Source of the DNA: Diabrotica undecimpunctata
Lineage: Eukaryota; Arthropoda; Insecta; Coleoptera; Chrysomelidae
Assembly: GCF_040954645.1 (NCBI RefSeq)
Contig: NC_092810.1
Coordinates: forward strand, 8,230,185-8,294,184
Length of the DNA: 64,000 nucleotides
Direction: 5' to 3'
Shown: positions 11,251 through 21,015 of the stretch, in pieces
Numbering within the stretch: position 1 is the first letter of the stretch
Layout: the number at the start of each line of letters is the position of its first letter
Made by a program: the position numbers and the translations under genes
Notes under the pieces: generated by a model
The model's database searches: none
Seen by the model: the letters and a program-made list of their open reading frames with translations, nothing else
What the model was told of the DNA's origin: nothing

Positions 11251-12334
11251 TGACAATCGTGTTTTTCTTACTTCAAGTTTGTTTAAAATGTTATTTTTTT
11301 CAAATTTAAACTGATCCTGAACTTTTTTAAGTTTAAATTCTTCCAAAAATAAATTTATATATCACTTAAAAGTTTACAGAAAAGGAATGAATTGTTTAGA
11401 ATAATATTATGTCTTTCGAGCTGGAGGCTCTGGGTTTACTTAGGTACTTCTCCAACTCGTCAATAACTAAGCCTTGATAACAAGATCCAGATGAAGTCTA
11501 TGAGCATGCATACAGTTTCTCCATCATATTCACATACTTTCTTTTAATTTCTTGATTATAGATATTTATTCACTGAGTATAGAGTTTTATATTCTTTATA
11601 AAGTTCAATACATTTGCGCAAGCTTTCTGTTTTAATTTGCTTCCCCCATAATGTCATGTCAAAAGTCTGAGTCTTATGCCTTGGGTCTAAAATTAAAGAG
11701 ATACAATAAATTCAGTTGCTCTTCTTATAATGTTTAAGCATTTTTTTCAAGCTGCTTCAAAACAAAGAATGAGCCTTTTATCCACTTCAGATCGATTAGG
11801 TTTCTCATCTAATTTCTTTACGATGAATTCAATTTTATCGAGCAAGAGATTGAATTATATAATGACTAGTAGTAATGTAACATTTTTTCTTCCACCAAGT
11901 TTCGTTGACAAAAGTTTAAAGTTTATTAGAAATTTATAAGTATTTGCCATTCACTTTCTGTGATTTAAAAATCATTCAATTCGGTGACAGATGTACACAA
12001 TATGTTAATGCCAGTTCTCATTTTAAACCAAATCCAATCATATGTGTAGAATTCCATCTCGTTGGACAGTCGAGTATAGGATTCAGATTTGATGGCACGC
12101 CAGATGCACAAGCAGACTGAAACTTCATCTTTATTTTTGATTTTTGTTTATTTGCAATAAGCGGAAATTCCACCTGGTGACCCTCAAGAATTCAGAAGAT
12201 AGTCAAGCTCTCAGAGATATGATAAAATCTACTAAGATCTACTTATCACTCTCATTTATCGCTTCTCCCAGTTTCAAGCCCCGCTATCAAGTGATCAAAA
12301 GAAAGGAAAGATAAGCATTCGATTAAAATGCAAA
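11250..12334. other. No gene recognised
   Basis: Low-complexity AT-rich sequence with a 69-codon frame (11730-11939, plus) that has no recognisable motif. I see no transposon end before the inverted repeat starting at 12335. Confidence 0.4.
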
Positions 12335-12536
12335 CAGGTTATTTGGACTAAAATATGGCTATTGGGCCAAATATGCCTTGATAAAATGTTGCTGAGAAAA
12401 AAGATACAGGGTGTTAAAGTTAATTTTTGTTTTTCGTTTTTTGCTAATAGTTTTCCTGTATATTTATAAATTGCTATCAAAATTGGCACATCTTAGACAA
12501 GAAATAGTATTTTATTTACAATTTTACGTTTTGTCA
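12335..12536 (+). repeat. Left long terminal inverted repeat of DD41D mariner
   Basis: Matches the inverse complement of 14062-14265 with only scattered differences. It contains an internal ATACAGGGTGTT (12411-12422) that resembles the true element end, so the terminus may have been iterated or an older end captured. Confidence 0.9.
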
Positions 12537-12887
12537 TAGAGGGCGCCACGTGAATCATTCCTAATGATCAAATTGAGTCTAAACTTTTTCTGATGAAACT
12601 TTTTAGTAATTTTTATTAGAAAATATGACGTAAAAATCATTTTTACGTAAAATTGGTACTCTTGTTTAAACATGATAATTTCAACCGTTTTCGATAAAAA
12701 CGCAGTCGAACTGCTTAGAGTCTTAAAAAAGGATTTCAAATATTATTTCATTTATGAAAAGTATGCTTTGGACTGTCAGATAATTGTTGTTAGTAAATGT
12801 CATTTGTTCAGAGTAAATTATTTTTGATGTGACAGTGTAGTGTAATGTTGCATTTTTTAAAAGTAATCATTACTTTTTTTGATTGAA

Positions 12888-13960
12888 ATGCCTCGTCACA
12901 ATCATTTTACTAATGAAGAAATGCGAGATATGATTTGCGTATACGCACAAGAAAATTTTTGCGGTCGCTCGGCAGCCAGAAGATATGGAATGTTATACGC
13001 AAACAGAAGGCAACCAAATCATAAAACTTTTACATGATTATATCGTAGTTTAAGTGAAACTGGGTCATTTCATACTAAAAATCGGGGTGGTCGACCGAAA
13101 CAAATCACACCTAATCAAGAAGATGAACTTTTGGTTCGAGTAGATGAAAATCCTAAAATAAGTTCATGACATCTATCAGCAGCAACAGGAGTAGCAACAG
13201 TCAGTCGTCTATTGTTAGGATTCTAAAAAAAGAGAACCTTCATCTTTATCACTTCACTCCTGTTCAAAATTTACTTTCAACAGATCTTCCACGACGGTTA
13301 CAGTTTTGCCAATGTATTCTGAATAAACATCGCAATGACAGACACTTTATTAAGAATATTATGTTCACCGACGAAGCAACTTTTACCAGATGAGGGGTTT
13401 TTAATTGGCGAAATAGTCATTATTGGAAAGAAGAAAACCCGTATGCTATTAAAGCTAGACATTTTCAGCATGAGTTTAAATTGAATATTTGGTGTGGCAT
13501 TATAGGCGACCAACTACTAGGGCCTTATGTTCTTCCTCCGAATTTAAATGGAGATTCTTATTTATTCTTTTTGGAAAATACTCTTAGTGATATTTTAGAT
13601 GATCTGTCACTGGATGTAAGAAGAAAAATGTGGTTTATGCAGGATGGAGCGCCACCTCATTTTTCATTAGCTGTTAGAAATCATCTTAATGCCGTATTTC
13701 CTCAACGATGGATTGGCAGAGGCAGTGATTTTCAATGGCCACCAAGAAGTCCTGAGTAAAACCCGCTAGATTTTTATTTTTGGGGACATATGAAGTCCTT
13801 AGTTTATGCCAATGAAATTAATACACGATACGAACTTTGGAGATACATTCAAATTGCAGCTAATCTTATAAGGGGACAGAATAATATTTTTTTTAACGTC
13901 CGAAAATCCTTTATAAAAATAAATTAGAAAAGGCATAGAAATCGGAGGAGACCATGTAGA
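12888..13960 (+). pseudogene. Mariner-type transposase, DD41D, broken
   Basis: It starts at ATG 12888 with a helix-turn-helix region (SAARRYG...NRRQPNHKTF, DUF4817-like). The Asp residues of MFTDEATF (~13360-13385), FMQDGAPPHF (~13636) and PLDFYFWGH (~13769) form the triad; 41 residues separate the second and third. That fits the DD41D rosa/Visitor group of mariners. Three stops (near 13036, 13168 and 13392) fit CGA-to-TGA changes and a fourth lies at 13757-13759, with at least two frame changes. The domain order is complete, so this was once autonomous. The stretch 13481-13759 is the longest intact frame. Confidence 0.85.
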
Positions 13961-14061
13961 ACATTTAGTTTGAAGTTCTTTTAAGTTAAAGTGTGTTTAG
14001 TTTTGATTTGAAAACGGAAACCTTACGTTAGTTGCAACTTTGTTTATTAGTTTGGTATTTG

Positions 14062-14265
14062 ACAGTGGAATTGTAAATAAAATACTATTTCTTGTCTAAG
14101 ATTATGCCTCTGTGCCAATTTTGATAGCAATTTATAAATATACAGGGAAACTATTAGCAAAAAACGAAAAACAAAAATATCTTTAACACCCTGTATCTTT
14201 TTTCTCAGCAACATTTTATTAAGGCATATTTGGCCCAATAGCCATATTTTGGTCCAAATAACCTG
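14062..14265 (-). repeat. Right long terminal inverted repeat of DD41D mariner
   Basis: Inverse complement of 12335-12536, with an extra 11-bp block near 14103. It is followed outward by the true terminus at 14292-14302. The open frame 14047-14238 (minus) is a by-product of this repeat. Confidence 0.9.
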
Positions 14266-14302
14266 TCCTTAGTCTATGTCCCAATAGTTGTGACTCACCC
14301 TG

Positions 14303-15300
14303 TATAAAATATACTAGAAATTAAAAAAAATACCTAATTAATTTTACGCTTTCTTAGTCAAGAGGAAATACAATATAAAAATCATTTAAGCCAAAATTTT
14401 TAAACGGACATATTTTTACTTAATGTACTTTGTCTGTAACCCGACGATATATTTTCATAACAAAAAATCAAAGTTACAGCTTTTGTAGCACTTAATCTTA
14501 AGTAGTAAAATTATTTTTGATCATTGTCCATAATTTTATAAGACACGCCTTGAAGGCAAGTTCGGTTTTTATTGGTTTACCTTTTTATCAAATAATATTT
14601 CAGCTCTACTCATACACCTTCAAAAAAACAATACATTCAGCAGTTATTCGTTAGTGGTATGACTAGTAAGACACAGCCGTACCCAAAATTATTGATTCAC
14701 CAATAAAAATGAACTTTAAAACTAGTTTTACTGAGAGGGCGAGTAAAAAACCTGTTCCAAATTTATTTCACTAATAGCAAGTTGGGTTTTATCGATTTAT
14801 GTGTATTGGTTTTTATTTGGACAAATCACATTATCAGTTACTTCTTTTGGAACAATTTTATTTTAAATAGGAAATTAGAAATTGTTGTCAATTTAGAGAG
14901 TCAATGTCATATTAAAATACAATAAAACAATGTATGTTGGTTGAAATGGTTATGTTAAGAAAATATTTAAATGCAAATATCTATTTACAAATTTATCACT
15001 CATAACTACATAACCTGAAGTACGTCTACTGTTGAACATATGCTTCCCTCAAACGTTTTTTTATTAATCTGTTTATTTACAATCTACTCGTTACATTGTA
15101 AGTATTAAATAAATTGATTGATGATGATAACTTTGGATAACGTGGTTTTTATCGGAATGTGGCGATTCACCCTCATTCATATAACCATATCTTTTGGTTA
15201 CTGTCTCTTCAGTCTTCTAATTCTTGCTGGAGCGTTGACAAGGGCGCTGATTAGTTCATATCGTGGTTTAATTTTCTATTTCTGTATTTAGCTAAATGTC
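14303..15300. other. No gene recognised
   Basis: Roughly 1 kb of AT-rich sequence with no coding motif, RNA gene or repeat structure that I can support. Confidence 0.4.
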
Positions 15301-15304
15301 TGTG

Positions 15305-15870
15305 TACGAGGTCTGGCTATTAAATAACGACACTGCTTATGAAAAAGAGTTTTATTTTAAACATTATTCTACAATCGAATGCTCTCCTTTAATATATTCC
15401 CCTTCCATCGCCACACACTGTTCCATTCGTTTTTTCCATTGGTCAAAGCAATGCTGGAAGTCTTCTTTTGTTAGAGCTTTTAGGAGCTCCGCCGTTTTTC
15501 GCTTCACCTCTTCTATCGACTCGAACGGGATTCCTTTTAAGGCAGACTGGATCTTCGGAAACAGGAAAAAGTCACAGGGTGCTAAATCAGGCGAGTACGG
15601 CGGGGGTTCGAGCACTGGAATACCTCTAGCGGCTAAATAACGCTTCACAGACAGCGCGTTATGAGCAAGGGCGTTGTCCTGGTGCAAGATCTACTTCTTG
15701 TTTTTCCACAACTCCAGCTGTTTCTTACGAACTCGCTCTTGCAGCGTTGCCAAAACTTTCAAATAGTAAGTTTGGTTTACAGTTTGACCCTCTGGAACCC
15801 ATTCGTGAGTTAATGTCGAATAAACGATTAGCATGGCTTTAAATTTTGATTTCGACGAAATGAAGAAAAA
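15305..15870 (-). pseudogene. Mariner (DD34D) transposase 3' half with terminal repeat
   Basis: Reading on the minus strand from about 15865, SKSKFKAMLIVYS leads through WVPEGQTVNQTYYLKVL to a TAG at 15688-15690, where mariners have Trp. Then comes HQDNALAHNALSVKRYLA and PPPYSPDLAPCDFFLFPKIQ. The Asp residues of LHQDNA and APCDFF are 34 residues apart, the mariner DD34D signature. The 3' end is a mariner-like terminal repeat (TACGAGGTCTGGCTATTAAA, 15304-15323). The N-terminal half and first catalytic Asp are missing; the sequence switches to a piggyBac relic near 15870-15880. Confidence 0.85.
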
Positions 15871-15889
15871 TCTTCAAAGTAGTCATGAG

Positions 15890-17304
15890 TAGTCATAATA
15901 GTTGACAAATATATTTAACAGTATATATGATACGGGCGTGGTTCCCCAAGAGTGGTTAGTGTCAACTTTTATAAATCTTCCAAAAAAACCCAATGCGAGA
16001 AAGTGCGAAGACTATAGAATTATAAGCCTTATGAGCCATTTACTTAAAACATTTCTAAAGGTCATTCACAAAAGAATATATACAAAATGTGAGGAACAAC
16101 TAACAAGAAGACAATTCGGATTTCGTGATGCTCTGGGAACACGGGAGGCCCTTTTTGCTGTACAGGTGCTATTTCAGAGATGCAGGGATGTGAATTGTGA
16201 CATATACGTAACCTTTATAGATTACCAGAAGGCATTTGACAGAGTAAAACATGACAAATTAATGACTCTAATGCAAGAAATTGAAATTGACAACAAAGAT
16301 CTTAGAATTATCAGAAACATTTACTGCAATCAAACGGCCAAAATCAAAATAGAAGACCAGTTAACTGATAAAATTGCAATAGAACGTGGAGTACGACAGG
16401 GCTGTATTTTGTCTCCATTGTTGTTCAACATTTATTCTGAATGGGTATTTAAGGAAGCTTTAGACGGTTGTGCGAAAGGAATACTAATAAACGGTGAATG
16501 GTTGAATAACATTAGATATGCAGATGACACTATAGTTTTTGCTGATAATCTGAATGACTTACAGATATTAACAAATCGCATAACAGAAGTCAGCAACAGA
16601 TACGGACTAGCTTTTAACATAAAGAAAACCAAATTTATGACAATTAGTAAAAAACCAATACTAAACGCTCAACTTACAATCAACCAACAGAATATCGAAA
16701 GAGTCGAGCAATATACATATCTAGGCACCAATTTAAATAGCCAATGGGACCACTCAACAGAAATTAAACAGCGAATAATAAAAGCAAAAGCAGCATTCGT
16801 TAGAATGAGAACCATTTTCAACAGTCGAGAAATATCATTAAAAACAAAATGCCGTCTATTGAACTGCTACATATTCACAGTTCTGCTCTACGGAATGGAA
16901 GCATGGACACTGACTGTTGCATCTATGAATCGGCTCGAAGCTTTCGAAATGTGGTGTTATAGGCGCATCTTACGTATATCCTGGGTTGACAGAGTTACTA
17001 ATGTGGAAGTCCTGCGTAGAATGGGGAAAGAATGTGAAATTCTCATGACCGTCAAAACTAAAATGTTGGAATATCTAGGACATGTAATGAGAAATCAAGA
17101 ACGTTACGGCCTTCTCCAGCTGATTCTCCAAGGGAAGGTAAATGGTAAGAGAGGACCGGGAAGAAGACGCATTTCCTGGCTTCAAAATTTACGAAAGTGG
17201 AAGTACACGACTACCACTGAACTGTTCCGCGCTGCAATAAATAAAGTAAAGATAGCCGTGATGATCGCCAACATCCGGAACGGATAGGCACTTTAAGAAG
17301 AAGA
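15890..17304 (+). mobile_element. 5'-truncated RTE insertion with 9-bp target duplication
   Basis: AGTCATGAG occurs at 15881-15889 and again at 17305-17313, bracketing the RT gene and its AAGAAGAAG tail. Removing the insert rejoins sequence that reads on into piggyBac (ATGAGCAAAAAA..., then YDVFLLAIRFDN), so the RTE landed in an existing piggyBac copy. The 5' truncation removes the endonuclease domain. Confidence 0.8.
15902..17287 (+). CDS. RTE-clade LINE reverse transcriptase (5'-truncated)
   Basis: An open 461-codon frame starts at a TTG, with no ATG needed for the homology, and covers reverse-transcriptase fingers to C-terminus. Motifs in order are FIDYQKAFDRVKHD (first catalytic Asp), GVRQGCILSPLLFNIYSE, YADD at residues 206-209 (catalytic Asp pair), YLGTNLNSQWD, LLYGMEAWTL, WCYRRILRISWVDRVTNVEV and the terminal basic RRRISWLQNLRKW block. 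These are typical of RTE retrotransposon proteins that prime reverse transcription on nicked genomic DNA. The upstream apurinic-type endonuclease is missing, so the copy cannot retrotranspose alone. The uninterrupted frame suggests a fairly recent insertion. Confidence 0.9.
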   Translation: MTNIFNSIYDTGVVPQEWLVSTFINLPKKPNARKCEDYRIISLMSHLLKTFLKVIHKRIYTKCEEQLTRRQFGFRDALGTREALFAVQVLFQRCRDVNCDIYVTFIDYQKAFDRVKHDKLMTLMQEIEIDNKDLRIIRNIYCNQTAKIKIEDQLTDKIAIERGVRQGCILSPLLFNIYSEWVFKEALDGCAKGILINGEWLNNIRYADDTIVFADNLNDLQILTNRITEVSNRYGLAFNIKKTKFMTISKKPILNAQLTINQQNIERVEQYTYLGTNLNSQWDHSTEIKQRIIKAKAAFVRMRTIFNSREISLKTKCRLLNCYIFTVLLYGMEAWTLTVASMNRLEAFEMWCYRRILRISWVDRVTNVEVLRRMGKECEILMTVKTKMLEYLGHVMRNQERYGLLQLILQGKVNGKRGPGRRRISWLQNLRKWKYTTTTELFRAAINKVKIAVMIANIRNG

Positions 17305-18060
17305 AGTCATGAGCAAAAAAAAGATATGATGTTTTTTTACTTGCTATCCGATTCGACAATCCTGAAGACAGGGAGGAACGCAAAAAGATGATCAAAATGC
17401 AGCTATTTTATTTATATTCAACACTTTTATAGAAACTTGTCAAAGTATATATCGACTTGGTCAATCTGCCACAATTGATGAAATGCTTGCAAGTTTTCGA
17501 GGTATTTGTATAATGCTTACATCTACAGCGGAAAGGACCCAGATGGATTTGGTATCAGTGACGAGTAGAAAAAACTTCTAAAGCCTACAAAAGCTGTGTT
17601 GCGCTTAGCTGAACCGCTTTTTGGTAGCAACCGAAATATCACAGCTGATAATTCGTATTCTTCTATTCAATTAGTGGATATTTTGCGGAAGAAAAATTTG
17701 ACTTATGTGGGCACACTGAAAAGAAATAAAGCTGAAATACCTCCATCTTTTCTGTCCAACAGAAACAAAGGTTTAATAATTTATGATTTTTTAGGGAAGA
17801 ATGTACCTTAATTTCTCATGTAGGAAAAGTGGAAAAGGCTACAGTACTTATATCTTTAATGCATACTAGACGTTATAGTGATGTCTATACTAATAAACTA
17901 GAGATTATTTCTTATTATAATGAGAATAAGGGAGGTGTAGATTCTTTAGATGAGAAATGCTCCAAAAGCACCTCAAGCAGTCGAACCCGAAGATGGCCCT
18001 TAGCAATATTTTTGTCAGTGTATTGGACATTTCTGATACTAGTTTAAATAAGGCATTTAA
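17305..18060 (+). pseudogene. piggyBac transposase relic (split by RTE insertion)
   Basis: The reading begins at an ATG inside the duplicated target (17309). An 8-A run carries a one-base frameshift, then come FLLAIRFDNPEDREERKKM, the first catalytic Asp in ATIDEMLASFRG (17477-17479), the second in ITADNSYSS (17647-17649) and the third in GGVDSLDEK (17940-17942). All three acidic residues of the DDD triad remain visible. The stretch between the first and second is shortened and shifted in frame. The C-terminal cysteine domain is absent; a separate C-terminal fragment of similar type lies at 28155-28533. Confidence 0.85.
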
Positions 18061-18380
18061 TTAGGTCGTAGTAGTATATTTAATTAACTAAAATATGAGA
18101 TACACGAACTTGTCGTTCAAAAGTTATGATGAGTAGAAATTTTAGTCAAAATTCACATCTTGCCCTGTATATTATTAAAAAATGGGAGCAGACACTTTTT
18201 AATAGTCATTTGTTATTCCCTATAAGGGCCTCCATACGAGATAGGAGTTTGTACAGTACCTCATAATTTACCCTGTATAAGATTTTATGATCTATAACCT
18301 AAGTTTTTTATAATTTTATTTATATGTGTAATTTCATCAGCTCTAATTGTTACATAAATATGCAATAATAATCAAAAAGT
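18061..18380. other. Probable MITE-type ends, no gene
   Basis: CCCTGTATA-type ends occur near 18170 and 18273 in the same orientation, resembling termini of the CAGGGTG-ended mariner or MITE family seen elsewhere. They may be two truncated copies. No coding sequence. Confidence 0.4.
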
Positions 18381-18462
18381 TGGCAGCGGTGGGATTCGAA
18401 CCCACGCCTCCGAAGAGACTGGTGCCTTAAACCAGCGCCTTAGACCGCTCGGCCACGCTACC
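18381..18462 (-). tRNA. tRNA-Leu (anticodon AAG)
   Basis: The minus strand folds into an 82-nt tRNA. A 7-pair acceptor stem joins GGTAGCG to CGCTGCC with discriminator A. The A box is TGGCCGAGCGG, typical of tRNA-Leu. The anticodon arm CTGGT-TTAAGGC-ACCAG reads AAG. A leucine-type variable arm (TCTTCGGA) is followed by a perfect B box/T arm GGGTTCGAATCCC. A TTTTT run directly after the 3' end (from 18377 downward) would terminate Pol III transcription. No intron is present and CCA is not encoded. It decodes CUU/CUC and is the one clear cellular gene in the window. Confidence 0.96.
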
Positions 18463-19320
18463 GATGAAAACCACGCACGCACGCAGTCAGTCTGCGGTTG
18501 CTCTACTTAGATTAGAGTTATTTTCGGACCTAAACTACCTATTTACTTATTCATTTAATACAGTAATTGCATTAAAGCAGAAGTGTAGTTATGTAGACAA
18601 TTTAAAAATAAGATTGTTATTTGTTAACTTTATCCTTTATCCTATTATACTAATATACTTACGAAACATTCATATTGAGTTTAATATAATTAAAAATATT
18701 TTTAAATAAAATATTACAATAAAAAGAAATATCAAACAATAATAAAAAACTAGAGTCAGTGGCAGCGCAAGATCATAATTTTATATGGGCAAGATACATT
18801 TTGCGACGCAGTCTGCTCGCCATAAAGACAGACTTTTTACAATAAAAAACATGTGTCTTTTCATTAATAAACTTTTTTTTATGCAAAATCGAGTCAAACT
18901 TACGACTAACCTAAAAATATTTAAGATATTATACGGAAGCCTTTTTAAATTGCTCTTTAAAAAAATCAACAATTGTAAATACAGTAATACCTCGACTAAG
19001 ACTTCCACGAATTCAGAGTTGCGCGATTTTTAAATTTTGTCAATTCTTCATTTGAGTGCCAGAGAATCGTTCGATTATCGATAAGATAGAATTACCGCCC
19101 CCACATTATTGCTCATTCAATGTACATGACATGATTTTTCGCACGAAATCAGCACATTTTTATTTTGTATTAGATATTTCTTATCTTCAGTTTTGTCTAC
19201 GAATTGGTTGTTTGTAATTTGAATATGTATTATAATTGTTGAGACTGTGTGCTACATTTTATAATTTATCTATACTTAATAAATATCACAGTGAATATTG
19301 TTGTTGCATTAGCTTTGTCT
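18463..19320. other. No protein gene recognised
   Basis: It begins with a short CA/GC-rich stretch upstream of the tRNA (ACGCACGCACGCAG), which could hold tRNA 5' signals. The rest is AT-rich with small open frames on both strands (18785-19033 plus, 18781-19008 minus) that lack motifs. Confidence 0.4.
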
Positions 19321-19329
19321 GATACGTTA

Positions 19330-19890
19330 GTAAATACAAATAAAGGAATTGTAAAGGAAATATAAAATATGAATGAATCGGGTATACAGATGGTCCCTAG
19401 CACGTTGCCCAAAATTTTAGAATATAAAGGGAAGAAACAGGTTGGTTTTTTAACAAGCGCTGAAAGGAGATACACTGTCACCATTGTTTTCTGTGTAAAT
19501 GCTGCGGGTCAATTTATTCCTCCAGCAATAATTCCCTCGTAAACGAAGGAATGAATCAAGGCATCCCATATGGAACACTTTATTTTTACAACTAGTCTGG
19601 ATACATAAACTCTGACACCTTCATTCTGTTCTTAAATAATTTTCATGCATATACAGTGATCAGTTGAAGATAGGGTCCTAATGGTGTTTTCTAATGAGGA
19701 AGTTATTTTCTGACTTAAAACAAACACTGGAAAAGTAGTAACTCTATACAATATACCTAGCTAGCTTGTTTGGAAAATCGGATCGAACAGCTGCCACACT
19801 TAACAACGGACTCAGTGGATTAGAGACAACATGCATCTGTGTTTTTAATCCGAACATATTCCCAGATTACAAATTTAAAACATCGTGTAC
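19330..19890 (+). pseudogene. pogo/Tigger-like transposase relic (DDE_1 type)
   Basis: The stretch from 19369 reads MNESGIQMVPSTLPKILEYK, then GKKQVGFLTSAERRYTVTIV and CVNAAGQFIPPAIIPS. This is the first catalytic block of pogo-type transposases, where NMDESG holds the Asp; here it is Asn-Glu, so the Asp is replaced. After a stop and a deletion of the middle, a C-terminal block follows (TGKVVTLYNIP, then SLFGKSDRTAATLNNGLSGLE, then NPNIFPDYKF). The second and third acidic residues are missing. It is a dead, internally deleted copy, unlike the longer pogo pseudogene at 56.5-57.3 kb. Confidence 0.75.
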
Positions 19891-21015
19891 AATTGATCGT
19901 CTTATAGTGAAACATGAGACCGTTGATCCTATTCATGAACCAAGATTTACTTCTTCACAAAGATATTAAAAACCGTAGAAATATGGAATAGTCAGAGAAA
20001 AGGTTTAGCCCGGAGATTTCAATATATAAGATGGCCAACACATCGAGGCAATAGGTGCAAATGAATGTGTAAATATCTCGGCGTAAAGCAAGCGCGGAAA
20101 ATTGACCACGAAAGCTGAACTAACTTCTAAGTTTGTGCGAAGAGTAAGACAGCTACATCAGTCAAATATTAATAGTAGAAATCTGTTTAAGACAATAAAT
20201 AAGTACGCCTGTTCTGCGCTTAGCAGCTCATTTGGTATTATAAAGTGGTCAAAAACAGATATAGACTCTTCAGCAGAATGTAAAAACACTTCTTACAAAG
20301 GCGCAAAAAACACTATCCACTCAGTGCAGTAGATAGAACAACATTACCGCTGTATCAATAGCAAAGAGGACTTATGGACATAGGTGAGCAACTGTATAAA
20401 CAAATTGCTAATTTAAGAACCTATTTTGAGGCGCTTGCTGAGACATTTACTTTACATCGAGCAATTTGCGCAGTGAATGATTAAAAACCGCTTAAACTAA
20501 GGGAAAAAGAAATGCGCATAAAATACCTGACTAAACAAGAACACTAAACCTCTGCATAAACAACATTTCAATGAGATCAGAAGAATATGTTGACACTACA
20601 TCGTCTAACTATTGGTTGACATCAGGAAAGATCTTTTCCGATATAGATGGTTTTCTTCTAGCCATTCATGATCAGGTTATTCCAACTGGAAATTACCTAA
20701 AATGTATTGTCAAAGACCCTTAAGTCCAAAAACGACAAATGCCAATATGGCTGTCAAGTCCAAGAAATCATCTTGAAGAGGCGCCCCGCCTAAACGAGGT
20801 ATAAATAAAGTTATTCACTCAAGAAACCATCCAACCTCTTACCGGGAGCTACCAGGCGTTTGCAGCCTACTACTCAATATAAAGAACGTCATGACTCAGT
20901 AGGAAATATCATTATTCACCAAGAACTAGCTATAAAACTGGGACTTATTCAAACAAGCTGTACTGGGACCGCACTGTACTCACAGACCAATAATTTGCAC
21001 ATAATAGATCAAATC

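Larger units (their letters stand above)
12335..14302 (+). mobile_element. DD41D mariner (rosa/Visitor-like) with ~200-bp inverted repeats
   Basis: Long inverted repeats (12335-12536 and 14062-14265) enclose a broken transposase. The right end runs ~37 bp further to a CACCCTGTATA terminus at 14292-14302, a classic CAGGGTG-type end with a TA. The left copy lacks this outer segment and starts abruptly at CAGGTTATTTGGAC, so the left terminus has been lost or replaced. The arms are near-identical apart from point changes and an 11-bp insertion near 14103 in the right arm. Total length is close to 2 kb. Confidence 0.85.

Noticed and set aside
12295..12489. Small minus-strand frame similar to one at 14047-14238
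   Set aside because: Both are translations of the mariner inverted repeats.
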